NCBI GenBank assembly: GCA_003666325.1
Contig: QPIL01000113.1
Location: 1 to 52,112, forward strand
Source of the DNA: Methylococcales symbiont of Iophon sp. n. MRB-2018
Lineage (GTDB): Bacteria; Pseudomonadota; Gammaproteobacteria; Methylococcales; Methylomonadaceae
Direction of reading: 5' to 3'
DNA length: 52,112 nt
The notes beneath the pieces were generated by a model that was not told the origin of the DNA, made no database searches, and saw only the letters and a list, made by a program, of their open reading frames with translations. This document shows, piece after piece, positions 8,547 through 18,920 of this stretch; position 1 is the first letter of the stretch; every line of letters begins with the position of its first letter. The position numbers and the translations under genes are program-made.

Positions 8547-9407
8547 TTAAGAGAAAGATTTTCCTATCATTTCACCTAACTTAACCGTTTTTCCCGCCTC
8601 AAATGTAGCATCCCATTCAACCTTATCTTTAGCAAATAGCACGATAATGGTTGATCCCATATTAAAGCGACCCATTTCCTCGCCTTTTTCTATGACTGGT
8701 GCATCATTTTGATATTGCCAACTGCGGACTGATTCAATAGTCGGTGGGGTAACGACACCGTGCCAGGTGGTTTCAATACTTGAAACAAAAATAGCACCGA
8801 CAAGTATTAATGCCATTGCTCCGATTTCTGTATCAAAGACACAGACAACACGTTCATTTCTGGCAAAAAGTCTAGGCACAGAATTTGTAGTCGCCGTATT
8901 CACACTGAATAAGCTGCCAGGTATATGTATCATTTTAGTTAAAGTCCCTTTTATTGGCATATGTAAGCGGTGGTAGTCTTTAGGGGATAGATAAATCGTG
9001 GTAAAACACCCATTTTCAAAAGCAGCTGCTGTTTTTTTATCTCCGCCTAATAAATCAATAGTTGTAAAAGACTTTCCTTTGGCTTGAAAAATATCCCCTT
9101 GTTCAATCAAACCTGCTTGACTTACTGTGCCATCGGCAGGACAGGCTATGCTATTGATATCTGCTGTCACAGGTCTGGCATCCTCTTTTAGTTTACGGGT
9201 AAAAAAATGGTTAAAACTGGCAAAATTATTAATGTCTTGTTCTTTCGCCTCAGACATATTAACGCCATAAATCTTGATAATTTGAGTAATGCCCAAGTTC
9301 TTCAACACCTTAATTTCCGAGTGAGTTAATTTAGACATCAACATAGAAAGAAAATGATGGGGTAGAATATATTGAGGCAGGGTAGTCAGTGCTTCTTTAA
9401 AGGTCAT
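8547..9407 (-). CDS. psd: Phosphatidylserine decarboxylase proenzyme
   Basis: Membrane enzyme converting phosphatidylserine to phosphatidylethanolamine; it self-cleaves to form a pyruvoyl group. The catalytic region shows LSPKDYHRLHMP, and the cleavage motif is MGSTIIVLF, so the canonical LGST is MGST here with the G-S cleavage pair intact. I choose ATG 9407 (286 aa) because FKEALTTLPQYILP aligns with the start of E. coli Psd. An in-frame GTG at 9452 would add 15 residues. Confidence 0.94.
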   Translation of the reverse strand: MTFKEALTTLPQYILPHHFLSMLMSKLTHSEIKVLKNLGITQIIKIYGVNMSEAKEQDINNFASFNHFFTRKLKEDARPVTADINSIACPADGTVSQAGLIEQGDIFQAKGKSFTTIDLLGGDKKTAAAFENGCFTTIYLSPKDYHRLHMPIKGTLTKMIHIPGSLFSVNTATTNSVPRLFARNERVVCVFDTEIGAMALILVGAIFVSSIETTWHGVVTPPTIESVRSWQYQNDAPVIEKGEEMGRFNMGSTIIVLFAKDKVEWDATFEAGKTVKLGEMIGKSFS

Positions 9408-9562
9408 AATATTGCTATTTGGTAGGGTTAAAATACGCAGGCTTTTTTTCACTCAGAAAATAGGCAAATGAAATAATTTCAGCAACAGCAACAGCAATAT
9501 CACTGCGGTAAAAGGTGTTACTCGCCATTGTTTGTTTTTTTATTATGAGATCTCAGCATAAC

Positions 9563-9882
9563 CAGTAAACCCTTAAAAACACAACAACCATCTGATTTAT
9601 AACAATAAATTAAACAAAATCCATAGACAAAACAAGCGGTATTTGGTAAAATAACGGCTATTTCTTGGTCGTTTTGCTGATAAAACATACTAACAAAATC
9701 AACCCCAAACAGAGCAACTAAAGCTCTTTCATTCAGAGTTGTTTGTTGAATAGGGTATAAGATCCGCGTCACTCCCTCCGGCATTCGAGTATGTTCTAAG
9801 CAGAAATCCAGGTGTTTAAAACTAGATTCCCGATAACAGACTTCAGGAATGACGTGTGGTAACAGAGGTCCCAGTTACTTTA
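9563..9882 (-). repeat. Dispersed core repeat, copy B (nearly full length)
   Basis: About 320 bp, starting at AAACCCTTAAAAACACAACA and ending near CAGTTACTTTAG, then passing directly into the heptamer array at 9886. The conserved 42-codon frame seen in copies C, E and F is broken here by loss of two bases after GCTCTG, which creates an 88-codon frame (9518-9784) that I do not consider a gene. The segment between psd and this repeat (9408-9562) shows no clear gene. Confidence 0.9.
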
Positions 9883-9885
9883 GCC

Positions 9886-9955
9886 CTAAGTCCTAAGTCC
9901 TAAGTCCTAAGTCCTAAGTCCTAAGTCTTTCGTCTTTCGTCTTGAGTCCTCAGCC
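9886..9955. repeat. Tandem heptamer array
   Basis: Six CTAAGTC units (9886-9927), two TTTCGTC units (9928-9941), one TTGAGTC and one CTCAGCC. It directly abuts core copy B. The remaining bases up to queF (9956-10045) include an AGAGTGGG...CCCGCTCT inverted pair and no ORF. Confidence 0.93.
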
Positions 9956-10045
9956 TTTAAAATATTGTAGAGTGGGCTGAATCCCGCTCTACAAGCTAAT
10001 CACTTTAAACGTGTATATGCCAGACCAGCATTAATAGATCTGCCC

Positions 10046-10435
10046 TTATGGCAAATTAATTAATTCAACTGCTTTCCAGTTATCATCTTTATGTTCTGCA
10101 ATAACGCTGGTATAAATACCACCACGCACATTAAATTCAGCGCGTATACGGATAAAATTGGGGGAGATGACTTTAACAATATCATCCAGCATTTCATTAG
10201 TTACCGCTTCATGAAAGCTGCCTTGCTCCCTAAATGACCACATATACAGTTTAAGAGATTTTAATTCAATACAGAGTTTGTTGGGAACATATTCAATAGT
10301 AATGGTGGCAAAATCAGGTTGTCCGGTCATTGGACACAGGCAAGTAAACTCAGGAATATCAATACGAATAGTAAAATCACGCCCTGGTTTAGGGTTATCA
10401 AAGGTATTAAGATTTTTGCTGGCTTGAGTACTCAT
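10046..10435 (-). CDS. queF: NADPH-dependent 7-cyano-7-deazaguanine reductase (type I)
   Basis: Reduces preQ0 to preQ1 in queuosine biosynthesis, a four-electron nitrile reduction. The 129-residue length marks the single-domain type I (YkvM-like) enzyme. The nucleophile C34 is in [11 protein letters not shown] with the general acid D41. The QueF substrate motif [13 protein letters not shown] (58-69 region) and FHE (74-76) are present. A short A-rich repeat (TAAAAAAAA units, 10441-10471) lies between its start and smc. Confidence 0.96.
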   Translation of the reverse strand: MSTQASKNLNTFDNPKPGRDFTIRIDIPEFTCLCPMTGQPDFATITIEYVPNKLCIELKSLKLYMWSFREQGSFHEAVTNEMLDDIVKVISPNFIRIRAEFNVRGGIYTSVIAEHKDDNWKAVELINLP

Positions 10436-10543
10436 ATTAAAAAGATAAAAAAAATAAAAAAAATAAAAAAATGTCGAAAATTACATCCATTTGGTGAATA
10501 ATGTGCGTTTCGTTTTAAAAATATAGAGGATATTCTACCAGTA

Positions 10544-13500
10544 ATGAAGCTGGATAAAATCAAACTTTCTGGATTCAAATCCTTTGCCGACCAAACCACA
10601 ATACACATTAAAGGCAATCTAACCGCTATTGTAGGGCCTAATGGATGTGGTAAATCAAATGTCATTGATGCTGTACGCTGGGTAATGGGGGAGAGTTCTG
10701 CCAAGCATTTACGCGGTGGTCAGATGGCAGATGTTATTTTTAATGGCTCATCAACACGCAAACCAGTCAGTATAGCAACGGTTGAATTGATTTTTGATAA
10801 TAGTGAAGGCAAGGTCGGTGGCGAGTATGCAAAATACAACAGTATCTCTATTAAAAGACAAGTTAACCGTGATGGCTTGTCACAATATTTTTTAAATGGC
10901 ACTAAATGTCGGCGTAAAGATATTACTGATTTATTTTTAGGCACCGGCTTAGGTGCTAGAAGTTATGCAATTATCGAGCAAGGCACTATATCCAGAATGG
11001 TTGAGTCAAAACCTGATGAGTTACGTGTTCACATTGAAGAAGCTGCCGGCATATCAAAATATAAAGAACGCAGATACGAGACAGAAACGCGGATGCGGCA
11101 TACTCGGGAGAACCTTGAACGATTAGATGATTTAACAGAAGAAGTTGAAAAGCAACGGGCTAATTTAAAAAAACAATCAGAAAAAGCGCAAAAATTCACT
11201 GTTCTAAAAAAACAAGAACGGCAATATAAACGTGATCTGTTGGCGATTCGCTGGAATAGCCATCATCAAAATTCAGAAAAACTAGAAAGCAAATTAAAAG
11301 ACATTGCTACTGAACATAATCGCCTGTTTGTGTTATTAAGAGAAACCGATAAATTGATTGATGCTAAAAGAATCGAGCAAAAACAACAACAACAGCAGTT
11401 AGATTCAGTACAAGAAAATTATTATCATGCTGTAGCAGAAGTCAGTCGATTGCAACAGATGATTCAGCATAATGAAAGCAGTCACGAAGAGACTGTGGCA
11501 GAAATTAATCGCTTAAAACAGCAGACAGAACATTCAAATAATGAATGCGAGCAAGATAAATTGCAATTAGAAAAAATAACAGAAACATTGCTAGAAGCTG
11601 AAGAACAAAGAGAAGTCGTAGAAGAACAATTAGAAGAAAATCTGTTAACGAAAGGTACTGTGTTAGAAAACAAAGCGGTCTGGCAAATACAGTGGGAAGA
11701 TTATTTAAAACAAAGCTCAGAAAGTAAAGAGCAAGCAGAAGTGCAGCGGGTTAAGCTTTCTCATTTGAATAATCAGTCGCAACAATTACAACAGCGTTTA
11801 GAAAAATTACAGACCGAACGCAGTGAGTTATCCAATACTGACCTAAAGGATGAAATTGAGTCGCTGGATAGTAGTATTGAATTGATTGAAACCGATAGAA
11901 AAGACTTGCAACAACAATTGGGACTGATCTATCAACAAATCATTGAGCAACGGCAGCAACTGAAACAACAGCAAAATCAATTACACCAGCAGCGTTCTGA
12001 ATTACATCCAATAAATGGTAAAATTACATCCCTAGAGCTTTTGCAGCAACATGCTATGGGCAAAGACAAAAAGGATTTGTTGCAATGGCTGGACTCTATG
12101 GGGTTGTCAAAAAATCAGCGCTTAGCCGAGCTTCTTCAAGTTGAAGATGGATGGGAAAAAGCCGTAGAAACCGTATTAAACAGCTATCTGGATGCCATTT
12201 GTGTAGATAACACCGCTGAACTAATACAAGGTTTGCAATTACTTAAAGAACAATCAATTACCTTGTTTCAGGCAGGTGAACAGCAAGCAACACAAGCAAG
12301 TAGTCATAAAAATTTATTACTTAATAAAATCAATGCGCCTTACCAACTCAGTGGCTTATTAACAGGTATTTATTGTGCAGATAATATTAAAATTGCTAAA
12401 ACACAGAGTTTAGAACTTAAAGCTTATGAGTCGATTGTTACCCCAGAAGGTGATTGCTTAGGGCGAGACTGGATTAAAATATCGCGTAGTACTGATAGCA
12501 AAACCGGTGTGTTACAGCGGGTAAAAGAATTACGTGATTTAAAACAAAGAAAAATTGAGTTACAAGATGAAATTGAAGGTCTGGAAGCACACGTTATTGA
12601 GACAGAGCAATCATTAAAAGAGGCAGAAAATAGCAGGGAAAATTTACAGCAAAGAGATAAAACTTTAGGCTCTGAATATTCTGCTAAAAGCGCACAATTT
12701 AGTGCCTATTCCGCTAAACGAGAACAACAGCAACAACGGCTAAACCAGATGGGGCATGAAGTCGAAGAGATTATGACAGAAATCGTAGGCATCGCTAAAA
12801 CCGTTGATGGATCAGAGCAGTTAAAAGGCCAGGCTGAACAGAGCCTTGTTCAGCTAGTGGATACAAAACAAAGTTTAGATCAGCAGGGGATGGAATTACA
12901 AAGCAGACAATATACGATTGATTTAAGTATTAATGAAACCCAAAAAAATAGTCATACTACGCAAGGACAAATAGAATCGTTAAAAGCCACAGCCGCCTTA
13001 ACTAGCAAACAAATTGAACGACTACATCTGCAAAACCAGCAATCGGTAAAACATATTGCTGAACTGGAAACCAAATTGCATTCAACACTAACCCCATTAG
13101 ATGGTGAAAAATTGCAATTGGATAAATTTAAAGATAAAAAAGAACAACTAGAAAACAGCTTGCAACAAGAGCGAAGTCAGCAACAAAAAACAGAACAAGA
13201 AACGACCGAATTGTCAGAGAAACATGTTCAATTTCAACGGCAAATGGAGCAACAAAAAGATCGTTTGGATAAGGTCAGGTTTGAGCAGCAAGAAAGTAAT
13301 GTAAGACAGCAAACTATTACAGAACAGTTAAAAGAAATTGAAGCAGACCCAGAACAGGTGCTAGAAACCTTATCGCCAGAAGCAGAAGAGCAAGAATGGA
13401 AGATTCGTATAGAAACGGTTGCAAAACAAATAGAAAGGTTAGGTTCTATTAATTTAACTGCTATAGAAGAATATAAAACCCAATCTGAGCGCGTTGGTTT

Positions 13501-14053
13501 TTTAAATGAGCAACGTGAAGATTTAATGCAAGCATTGAATACCCTAGATCAGGCTATCAGTAAAATAGATAAAGAAAGTCGGATTCGATTTAAAGAAACC
13601 TTTGATAAAATCAATCAAGGTTTACAAACAAAATTCCCTAAATTATTTGGTGGTGGTCAAGCTTATCTGGAATTAACGGAACAAGATTTGTTAGAAGCCG
13701 AGGTTAATATTATTGCCAGACCGCCAGGAAAACGAAATAGCTCAATCCATTTATTATCTGGTGGAGAAAAAGCATTAACGGCAGTCGCCTTGGTATTTTC
13801 AATCTTTGACTTAAATCCCGCACCATTTTGTTTATTGGATGAAGTAGATGCACCGTTAGATGATGCCAACGTAGTCCGTTTTTCACAAATGGTTGAAGAA
13901 ATGTCAGAAACAGTGCAGTTTTTATATGTCTCTCATAATAAAGTGACTATAGAGATTGCCAGACAATTATCTGGGGTGACCATGAAGGAGCCAGGGGTGT
14001 CGCGAATGGTGTCAGTAGATATTGACGAAGCTGTGGAGATGGCCAATAATTAG
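10544..14053 (+). CDS. smc: Chromosome partition protein SMC
   Basis: ATPase core of the SMC-ScpAB condensin that compacts and helps segregate the chromosome. The 1169 residues have Walker A GPNGCGKS (31-38), two long Gln/Glu-rich coiled coils, a hinge near residues 505-640, the ABC signature LSGGEKALT (from 1071) and Walker B FCLLDEVDAPLD (about 1095-1106). Its partners ScpA and ScpB are encoded at 40.4-42.2 kb, so all three subunits lie in this window. zipA, its common gammaproteobacterial neighbour, follows after a 570-bp gap filled by repeats. Confidence 0.98.
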   Translation: MKLDKIKLSGFKSFADQTTIHIKGNLTAIVGPNGCGKSNVIDAVRWVMGESSAKHLRGGQMADVIFNGSSTRKPVSIATVELIFDNSEGKVGGEYAKYNSISIKRQVNRDGLSQYFLNGTKCRRKDITDLFLGTGLGARSYAIIEQGTISRMVESKPDELRVHIEEAAGISKYKERRYETETRMRHTRENLERLDDLTEEVEKQRANLKKQSEKAQKFTVLKKQERQYKRDLLAIRWNSHHQNSEKLESKLKDIATEHNRLFVLLRETDKLIDAKRIEQKQQQQQLDSVQENYYHAVAEVSRLQQMIQHNESSHEETVAEINRLKQQTEHSNNECEQDKLQLEKITETLLEAEEQREVVEEQLEENLLTKGTVLENKAVWQIQWEDYLKQSSESKEQAEVQRVKLSHLNNQSQQLQQRLEKLQTERSELSNTDLKDEIESLDSSIELIETDRKDLQQQLGLIYQQIIEQRQQLKQQQNQLHQQRSELHPINGKITSLELLQQHAMGKDKKDLLQWLDSMGLSKNQRLAELLQVEDGWEKAVETVLNSYLDAICVDNTAELIQGLQLLKEQSITLFQAGEQQATQASSHKNLLLNKINAPYQLSGLLTGIYCADNIKIAKTQSLELKAYESIVTPEGDCLGRDWIKISRSTDSKTGVLQRVKELRDLKQRKIELQDEIEGLEAHVIETEQSLKEAENSRENLQQRDKTLGSEYSAKSAQFSAYSAKREQQQQRLNQMGHEVEEIMTEIVGIAKTVDGSEQLKGQAEQSLVQLVDTKQSLDQQGMELQSRQYTIDLSINETQKNSHTTQGQIESLKATAALTSKQIERLHLQNQQSVKHIAELETKLHSTLTPLDGEKLQLDKFKDKKEQLENSLQQERSQQQKTEQETTELSEKHVQFQRQMEQQKDRLDKVRFEQQESNVRQQTITEQLKEIEADPEQVLETLSPEAEEQEWKIRIETVAKQIERLGSINLTAIEEYKTQSERVGFLNEQREDLMQALNTLDQAISKIDKESRIRFKETFDKINQGLQTKFPKLFGGGQAYLELTEQDLLEAEVNIIARPPGKRNSSIHLLSGGEKALTAVALVFSIFDLNPAPFCLLDEVDAPLDDANVVRFSQMVEEMSETVQFLYVSHNKVTIEIARQLSGVTMKEPGVSRMVSVDIDEAVEMANN

Positions 14054-14066
14054 TCAACAATTAAAA

Positions 14067-14353
14067 AGGACGAAGGACTCAAGACTCAGGACTAAAGTAA
14101 CTGGAACTTCTGTTACCACATGCAGGAATGACGGAGGGAGTGATGCGGATCTTATGCCCTATTCAACAAATAACGCTGAATGAAAGAGCTTTAGTTGCTC
14201 TGTGTTTGGGGTTGATTTTGTTAGTATGTTTTATCAGTAAAACGACCAAGAAATAGCCGTCATTTTACCAAATACTGCTTGTTTTGTCTATGGTTTTTGT
14301 TTAATTTATTGTTATAAATCAGATGGTTGTTGTGTTTTTAAGGGTTGACTAAT
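14067..14353 (+). repeat. Dispersed core repeat, copy C, with intact mini-ORF
   Basis: Starts with four degenerate heptamers (GACGAAG, GACTCAA, GACTCAG, GACTAAA) and runs through the core to GGGTTGACTA. It contains an intact 42-codon frame (14128-14256) for a peptide starting MTEGVMRILCP and ending FISKTTKK, with one hydrophobic helix. Orientation is inverse to copies A, B, F and G. It sits 14 bp after the smc stop. Confidence 0.9.
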
Positions 14354-14620
14354 TAGGGTCATATACTGTCTTGAAATCAAAGGAATAAAGGGATCAGATA
14401 CAAAGGTGTGATTAAATAAGAAGTATTTATTTCCCCCTCACTCAACCCTCTCGGCAATAGCTCCTGCATTGCTTTACTTACCTACTTCCCTACGAGAGAG
14501 AAAAGTGATAGAATTTTTTAGGTTTTAGTCAAAATACAAGTGTAATAGTGAGCTATTGTGCGTTATTTTGGCTGAAATAGAAGGCTCTTAACAATAAAAT
14601 AAAACAACCAACATATCAAT
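14354..14620. other. Repeat-rich spacer upstream of zipA
   Basis: No ORF. It contains a degenerate copy of the AGGGTCAGATACTGTCTT motif (14357-14376 region), a block of about 40 bp (14501-14540) inverse to 3537-3575, and 27 bp at 14551-14577 (AGCTATTGTGCGTTATTTTG onward) identical to 8133-8159 upstream of rubredoxin. The zipA promoter presumably lies in the last 60 bp. Confidence 0.6.
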
Positions 14621-14623
14621 ACA

Positions 14624-15271
14624 ATGGATAAAGATTTATTAAGAATAGTTATTATTGCCATTGGCGGCTTCGTATTTTTAGGCATGGTTTTATGGGGTGT
14701 CTTTAGGAGTAAAAAACCCAATCGCTCGATTGATTTTTACGATGAAGGAAATCCATTAGATAATATGGATAGCTCTTTAGTTGTTAATACAGAGGATGAT
14801 GATTTTGATATTGTTCCTTTAGGGTCTGCTATTGATAGTGATCAAATTTCAGAAAGCAGTGAAAATTCTTCTGATTTTGTCTTACCTAAAATTATTCAAT
14901 TCAGTATTGTTGCCGAGACAGATCAAAAAATTAATGGCAGGGACTTGGCTGATGCGTTTCAATTAGTCGGTCTTCAATACGGTAGCATGAAAGTTTTTGA
15001 GCGTCTGGATGAAAAAAATAGAGTGAATTATGCAGTAGCCAGTATGGTTGAGCCTGGGACTTTTCCTGATGTAGATTTTGAGCTGTATGATTTTCCTGGT
15101 ATTGTTTTTTTTCTACAGGCTGGTGAATTGGATGAGCCATTAATTATTTTTGATGAGCTAATAGAAACCATGCAGTTAATAGCAAGCCAAATAAAATGTG
15201 TCATTTTAGATCATAACAGGCAGCCACTAACCGAGCAGACTATCGAGCAATTTCGCACGAACTTAATGTGA
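14624..15271 (+). CDS. zipA: Cell division protein ZipA
   Basis: Inner-membrane division protein tethering FtsZ to the membrane. The 215 residues have an N-terminal anchor (about 6-25, IVIIAIGGFVFLGMVLWGVF), a short acidic linker and a C-terminal FtsZ-binding domain (about 88-212) with FSIVAETDQKINGRDLADAF and GIVFFLQAGELDEP. It is shorter than E. coli ZipA mainly through a reduced linker. ligA, its frequent downstream neighbour, is absent; a convergent 5-oxoprolinase gene follows. Confidence 0.92.
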   Translation: MDKDLLRIVIIAIGGFVFLGMVLWGVFRSKKPNRSIDFYDEGNPLDNMDSSLVVNTEDDDFDIVPLGSAIDSDQISESSENSSDFVLPKIIQFSIVAETDQKINGRDLADAFQLVGLQYGSMKVFERLDEKNRVNYAVASMVEPGTFPDVDFELYDFPGIVFFLQAGELDEPLIIFDELIETMQLIASQIKCVILDHNRQPLTEQTIEQFRTNLM

Positions 15272-15314
15272 GTCCAGAAAAACAGATAAATAATAGTGAA
15301 GTTCCCCCAAAAAA

Positions 15315-18300
15315 CTAGACACCAAAGCCACCCCCACCTGGCGTTTGAATGACAAATAAATCATCTGCATCCATTTCAGCTGAATCTGTAGCTTTCAATT
15401 TTTCTACTGTACCATTAGATCGTTCTATCCAGGCTTTTCCAGTTTTGGCAGCTTTACCTCCTTTTAAGCCAAAAGGTGGAACCCGATGATGATTGGCTAA
15501 AATTGAAGCACTCATAGTTTCTAAAAAGCGAATTCTTCGTTCGATACCATCACCACCGTTCCATTTTCCTTGTCCACCTGAGTTTTTTCTAATTGCAAAA
15601 GACTCCAGTAATACTGGAAAACGCCATTCTAAAACTTCGGGGTCGGTCAGGCGGCTGTTTGTCATGTGAGTATGGACGGCTGATGCTCCGTTAAAGCCTT
15701 CTCCTGCACCAGCACCACCGCAAATGGTTTCATAGTATTGATATTGATCATTACCAAAGGTGAAGTTATTCATAGTGCCTTGGGCTGAGGCCATAATACC
15801 CAATGCACCATATAAAGCATCAACTATACATTGGCTGACTTCTACGTTACCAGCAACAACAGCCGCAGGATAAACAGGGCTTAACATAGAACCTTTTGGA
15901 ATAATGAGCGTTAAAGGTCTGGCACAACCTTCATTCATCGGTATGTCAACATTAACCAGTGTACGAAATACATAGAGTACAGCGGCACGGGTAATAGAAT
16001 AGGGGGCGTTGAAGTTTCCTGCTTGTTGTGGGCTGGTGCCAGAAAAATCAATGATGGCTGAACGATGCGTTTTATCCACTTTAATCCGCACCTGAATTTG
16101 ACTGCCATTGTCTAATTCTTGAACAAAATGTCCCTCTTTTAATACATCCAGAATTTGCCGGACTTGTTCTTCGGCGTTGTTTTGCACATGTTGCATATAG
16201 GCAAAAACAACGTCTAAGCCAAAATGAGAGACTGTTTTTTGCAGTTCTTGCAGACCTTTTTCATTAGCTGCTAATTGTGCTTTAAGATCAGCTAGGTTTT
16301 GTCCTAGGTTTCTGACGGGATAGGTATGATTTGTCAGTAACTCGCTGATCTCTTTTTCTCTTAAACGACCTTGATCAAGCACTTGGAAATTGTCGATGAG
16401 GATACCTTCCTGATGGATAGATTGACTCTCTGGAGGCATAGAACCTGGTGTTATACCGCCAATATCTGCATGATGCGCTCGGCTTGCTACATAAAATAAT
16501 ATCTTGGTTTGATTAGGGTTAAAAACAGGGCTTACCAAGGTGATGTCGGGTAAGTGGGTTCCTCCATTATAAGGATCATTAAGCATATAGGCATCGCCTG
16601 GTTTAATACGCTCTTTTCTGCGGTCAATAATGGTGTTAACAGATTCAGCCATAGAGCCAAGATGAACGGGAACGTGGGGTGCATTGGCAACCAGATTGCC
16701 TGTGTTGTCAAAAATAGCACAGGAGAAATCCAGTCTTTCTTTGATATTGGCTGAATATGCCGTATTTTGCAGGGTAACGCCCATTTGTTCAGCAATGGAC
16801 ATAAACAGGTTGTTGAAAATTTCTAACATGACAGGGTCTGCACCAGTCCCTACTTGTTGATTAGAAAGTTGCTCTATACGTTTTAGGATGAGATGATTTT
16901 TAATGCTTATATTAGCTTGCCACCCAGGCTCTACTACGATGGTTGAAATAGAGTCTATGATGATAGCCGGGCCATTGATTGTGTTCCCTGGTTTTAAAAC
17001 CGCTCTGTCATAAACGGGCGTGGAGCATAAATTTCCTGCCATATAAACTTCAGCTAATTCTAATGGTCTAGCGGTCAATAAGTGGGACAGTGGCAAGTCA
17101 GGCTCATTAACAGGCTCATTATTATTGATAATAACTTCTACAGAGATAGTCTCAATAATCAGTTTTTTTTCTGCTGCAATAAAACCAAATTGTTTTTTGT
17201 GTTCGTTTTCAAATTGTCTGGTGATGGCTGTTATTGTGCCAAAATTAATGATTAATGCACTATCAGTGCCTTGATATTTGATATGGATTTTTTGTAGCGA
17301 GTAACTGTGTTTCGAGTCTAATCCTTGTTCGCTTAATTCCATTAATGCTTCATGACTAAGTGTGCTGAATATACTATCCAGTTGCTCGACAGCATGATCA
17401 TCTAACAGTAATTCAATGGTTTGCTCGCGCATCGCCGAAATATTAGCCAAGCCCATACCATAGGCTGATAATACGCTGGCTAAAGGATGTAATAACACCT
17501 GAGTGATACCCAGCGCATCAGCAACCAAGCAAGCATGTTGCCCGCCTGCACCACCAAAACAATTCAATGTGTATTGGGTAATGTCATAGCCTCTTTGTAC
17601 CGAGATTTTTTTTACCGCATTAGCCATTTTATCAACCGCAACATGGAGAAAACCTTCAGCAATGTGATACAAGCTACTGTTGTCTCCTGTTGCTAGCGAA
17701 ATATCTTCAGCCATTTTTGTAAAGTGTTGTTCGACTATGTTTTTATCTAAAGATTTATCACCTTTTTTACCAAAGACTTTGGGAAAATGCTGTGCCTGAA
17801 TTTTGCCTAACAATACATTGCAGTCAGTAATTGTCAGTGGTCCACCTCGTCGATAACAGGCGGGGCCAGGGGTTGCTCCAGCAGATGCTGTGCCGACCTG
17901 ATAACGACCGGCATCAAAGTGAAGTATTGAGCCACCACCAGCTGCAACAGTATGAATACGCATCATAGGCACTCGCATACGAACACCAGCTACAATTGTT
18001 TCAAAGCAGTGTTCAAATTCACCATCAAAATGACATACATCGGTTGAAGTGCCGCCCATATCGAAGCCAATAATTTTGTCGAACCCTGCTTGTTTTCCAG
18101 TGCCAGCACAGGCGACAACACCTCCGGCAGGACCGGATAATATCGCATCCTTGCCAGCAAAAAAACGGGCATCTGTTAAACCACCACTGGATTTCATAAA
18201 CAGAAGTTTGCTGTGGTTTAATGCCTCAGATACTTGTTGTACATAGCGTTTTAGAAGCGGTGATAAATAAGCATCAACGACACAGGTATCACCGCGTCCA

Positions 18301-18920
18301 ATCAGTCGCATCATTGGACTGACTTGATGAGATACACTGATTTGAGTGAAGCCGATTTTTTTAGCTATTTGAGCAATTTGTTGTTCGTGTTGATGAAATT
18401 TATAACCATGCATGAGTACGATGGCACAGGATCGAATGCCCGTATTGTAGGCGGACTGGAGTTGACAACGAGTATCTTTTATAGCTAATTTTTTAAGAAT
18501 AGTTCCATCCGCTTTAACACGTTCATTAACTTCAATAACTTGTTGATAAAGCGGTTCTGGAAGGATGATTTCTCGGGCAAAAATATCAGGTCTGGACTGA
18601 TAACCAATTTCTAAGGCATCAGCATAGCCTTGTGTAATCAGTAAGACTGTTTTCTCACCTTGTCGTTCTAATAAAGCATTAGTGGCGACAGTGGTGCCCA
18701 TTTTTATGACATGGATTTTTTCTGCTGGAATGGGGGCATTATCGCTGAGTTCAAGAAAATGTCGAATGCCTTGTAGAGCTGCATCTTGATACAATTCAGG
18801 GTTTTCTGACAGTAACTTATGGTACTGGATTTTTCCATCGGGTGATTGAGCAACAATATCAGTAAAGGTACCGCCTCGATCAATCCAGAATTGCCATTTA
18901 TTTGGGGACTGTGATTGCAT
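15315..18920 (-). CDS. 5-oxoprolinase / hydantoinase A-B fusion
   Basis: A cytosolic 1201-residue protein fusing HyuA-like (about 1-690) and HyuB-like (about 700-1201) halves, the architecture of ATP-dependent 5-oxoprolinase (OplAH type), which opens 5-oxo-L-proline to glutamate. Seen in the N-terminal half: DRGGTFTDIVA (about 13-23), an ASKHA phosphate loop, and FDMGGTSTDVCHFDG. In the C-terminal half: PVHLGSMAES, DPYNGGTHLPDITLVSP and GGGGFG at the end. Substrate is inferred from architecture only; hydantoins remain possible. It stands alone, convergent with zipA. Confidence 0.9.
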   Translation of the reverse strand: MQSQSPNKWQFWIDRGGTFTDIVAQSPDGKIQYHKLLSENPELYQDAALQGIRHFLELSDNAPIPAEKIHVIKMGTTVATNALLERQGEKTVLLITQGYADALEIGYQSRPDIFAREIILPEPLYQQVIEVNERVKADGTILKKLAIKDTRCQLQSAYNTGIRSCAIVLMHGYKFHQHEQQIAQIAKKIGFTQISVSHQVSPMMRLIGRGDTCVVDAYLSPLLKRYVQQVSEALNHSKLLFMKSSGGLTDARFFAGKDAILSGPAGGVVACAGTGKQAGFDKIIGFDMGGTSTDVCHFDGEFEHCFETIVAGVRMRVPMMRIHTVAAGGGSILHFDAGRYQVGTASAGATPGPACYRRGGPLTITDCNVLLGKIQAQHFPKVFGKKGDKSLDKNIVEQHFTKMAEDISLATGDNSSLYHIAEGFLHVAVDKMANAVKKISVQRGYDITQYTLNCFGGAGGQHACLVADALGITQVLLHPLASVLSAYGMGLANISAMREQTIELLLDDHAVEQLDSIFSTLSHEALMELSEQGLDSKHSYSLQKIHIKYQGTDSALIINFGTITAITRQFENEHKKQFGFIAAEKKLIIETISVEVIINNNEPVNEPDLPLSHLLTARPLELAEVYMAGNLCSTPVYDRAVLKPGNTINGPAIIIDSISTIVVEPGWQANISIKNHLILKRIEQLSNQQVGTGADPVMLEIFNNLFMSIAEQMGVTLQNTAYSANIKERLDFSCAIFDNTGNLVANAPHVPVHLGSMAESVNTIIDRRKERIKPGDAYMLNDPYNGGTHLPDITLVSPVFNPNQTKILFYVASRAHHADIGGITPGSMPPESQSIHQEGILIDNFQVLDQGRLREKEISELLTNHTYPVRNLGQNLADLKAQLAANEKGLQELQKTVSHFGLDVVFAYMQHVQNNAEEQVRQILDVLKEGHFVQELDNGSQIQVRIKVDKTHRSAIIDFSGTSPQQAGNFNAPYSITRAAVLYVFRTLVNVDIPMNEGCARPLTLIIPKGSMLSPVYPAAVVAGNVEVSQCIVDALYGALGIMASAQGTMNNFTFGNDQYQYYETICGGAGAGEGFNGASAVHTHMTNSRLTDPEVLEWRFPVLLESFAIRKNSGGQGKWNGGDGIERRIRFLETMSASILANHHRVPPFGLKGGKAAKTGKAWIERSNGTVEKLKATDSAEMDADDLFVIQTPGGGGFGV

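Noticed and set aside
9518..9784. 88-codon minus-strand ORF ending KKTNNGE
   Set aside because: It lies inside core repeat copy B and results from a two-base deletion in the conserved mini-ORF; other copies do not support the long frame.
10441..10471. TAAAAAAAA repeats before queF as a regulatory element
   Set aside because: Simple A-rich sequence in an AT-rich genome; no motif or symmetry supports a function.
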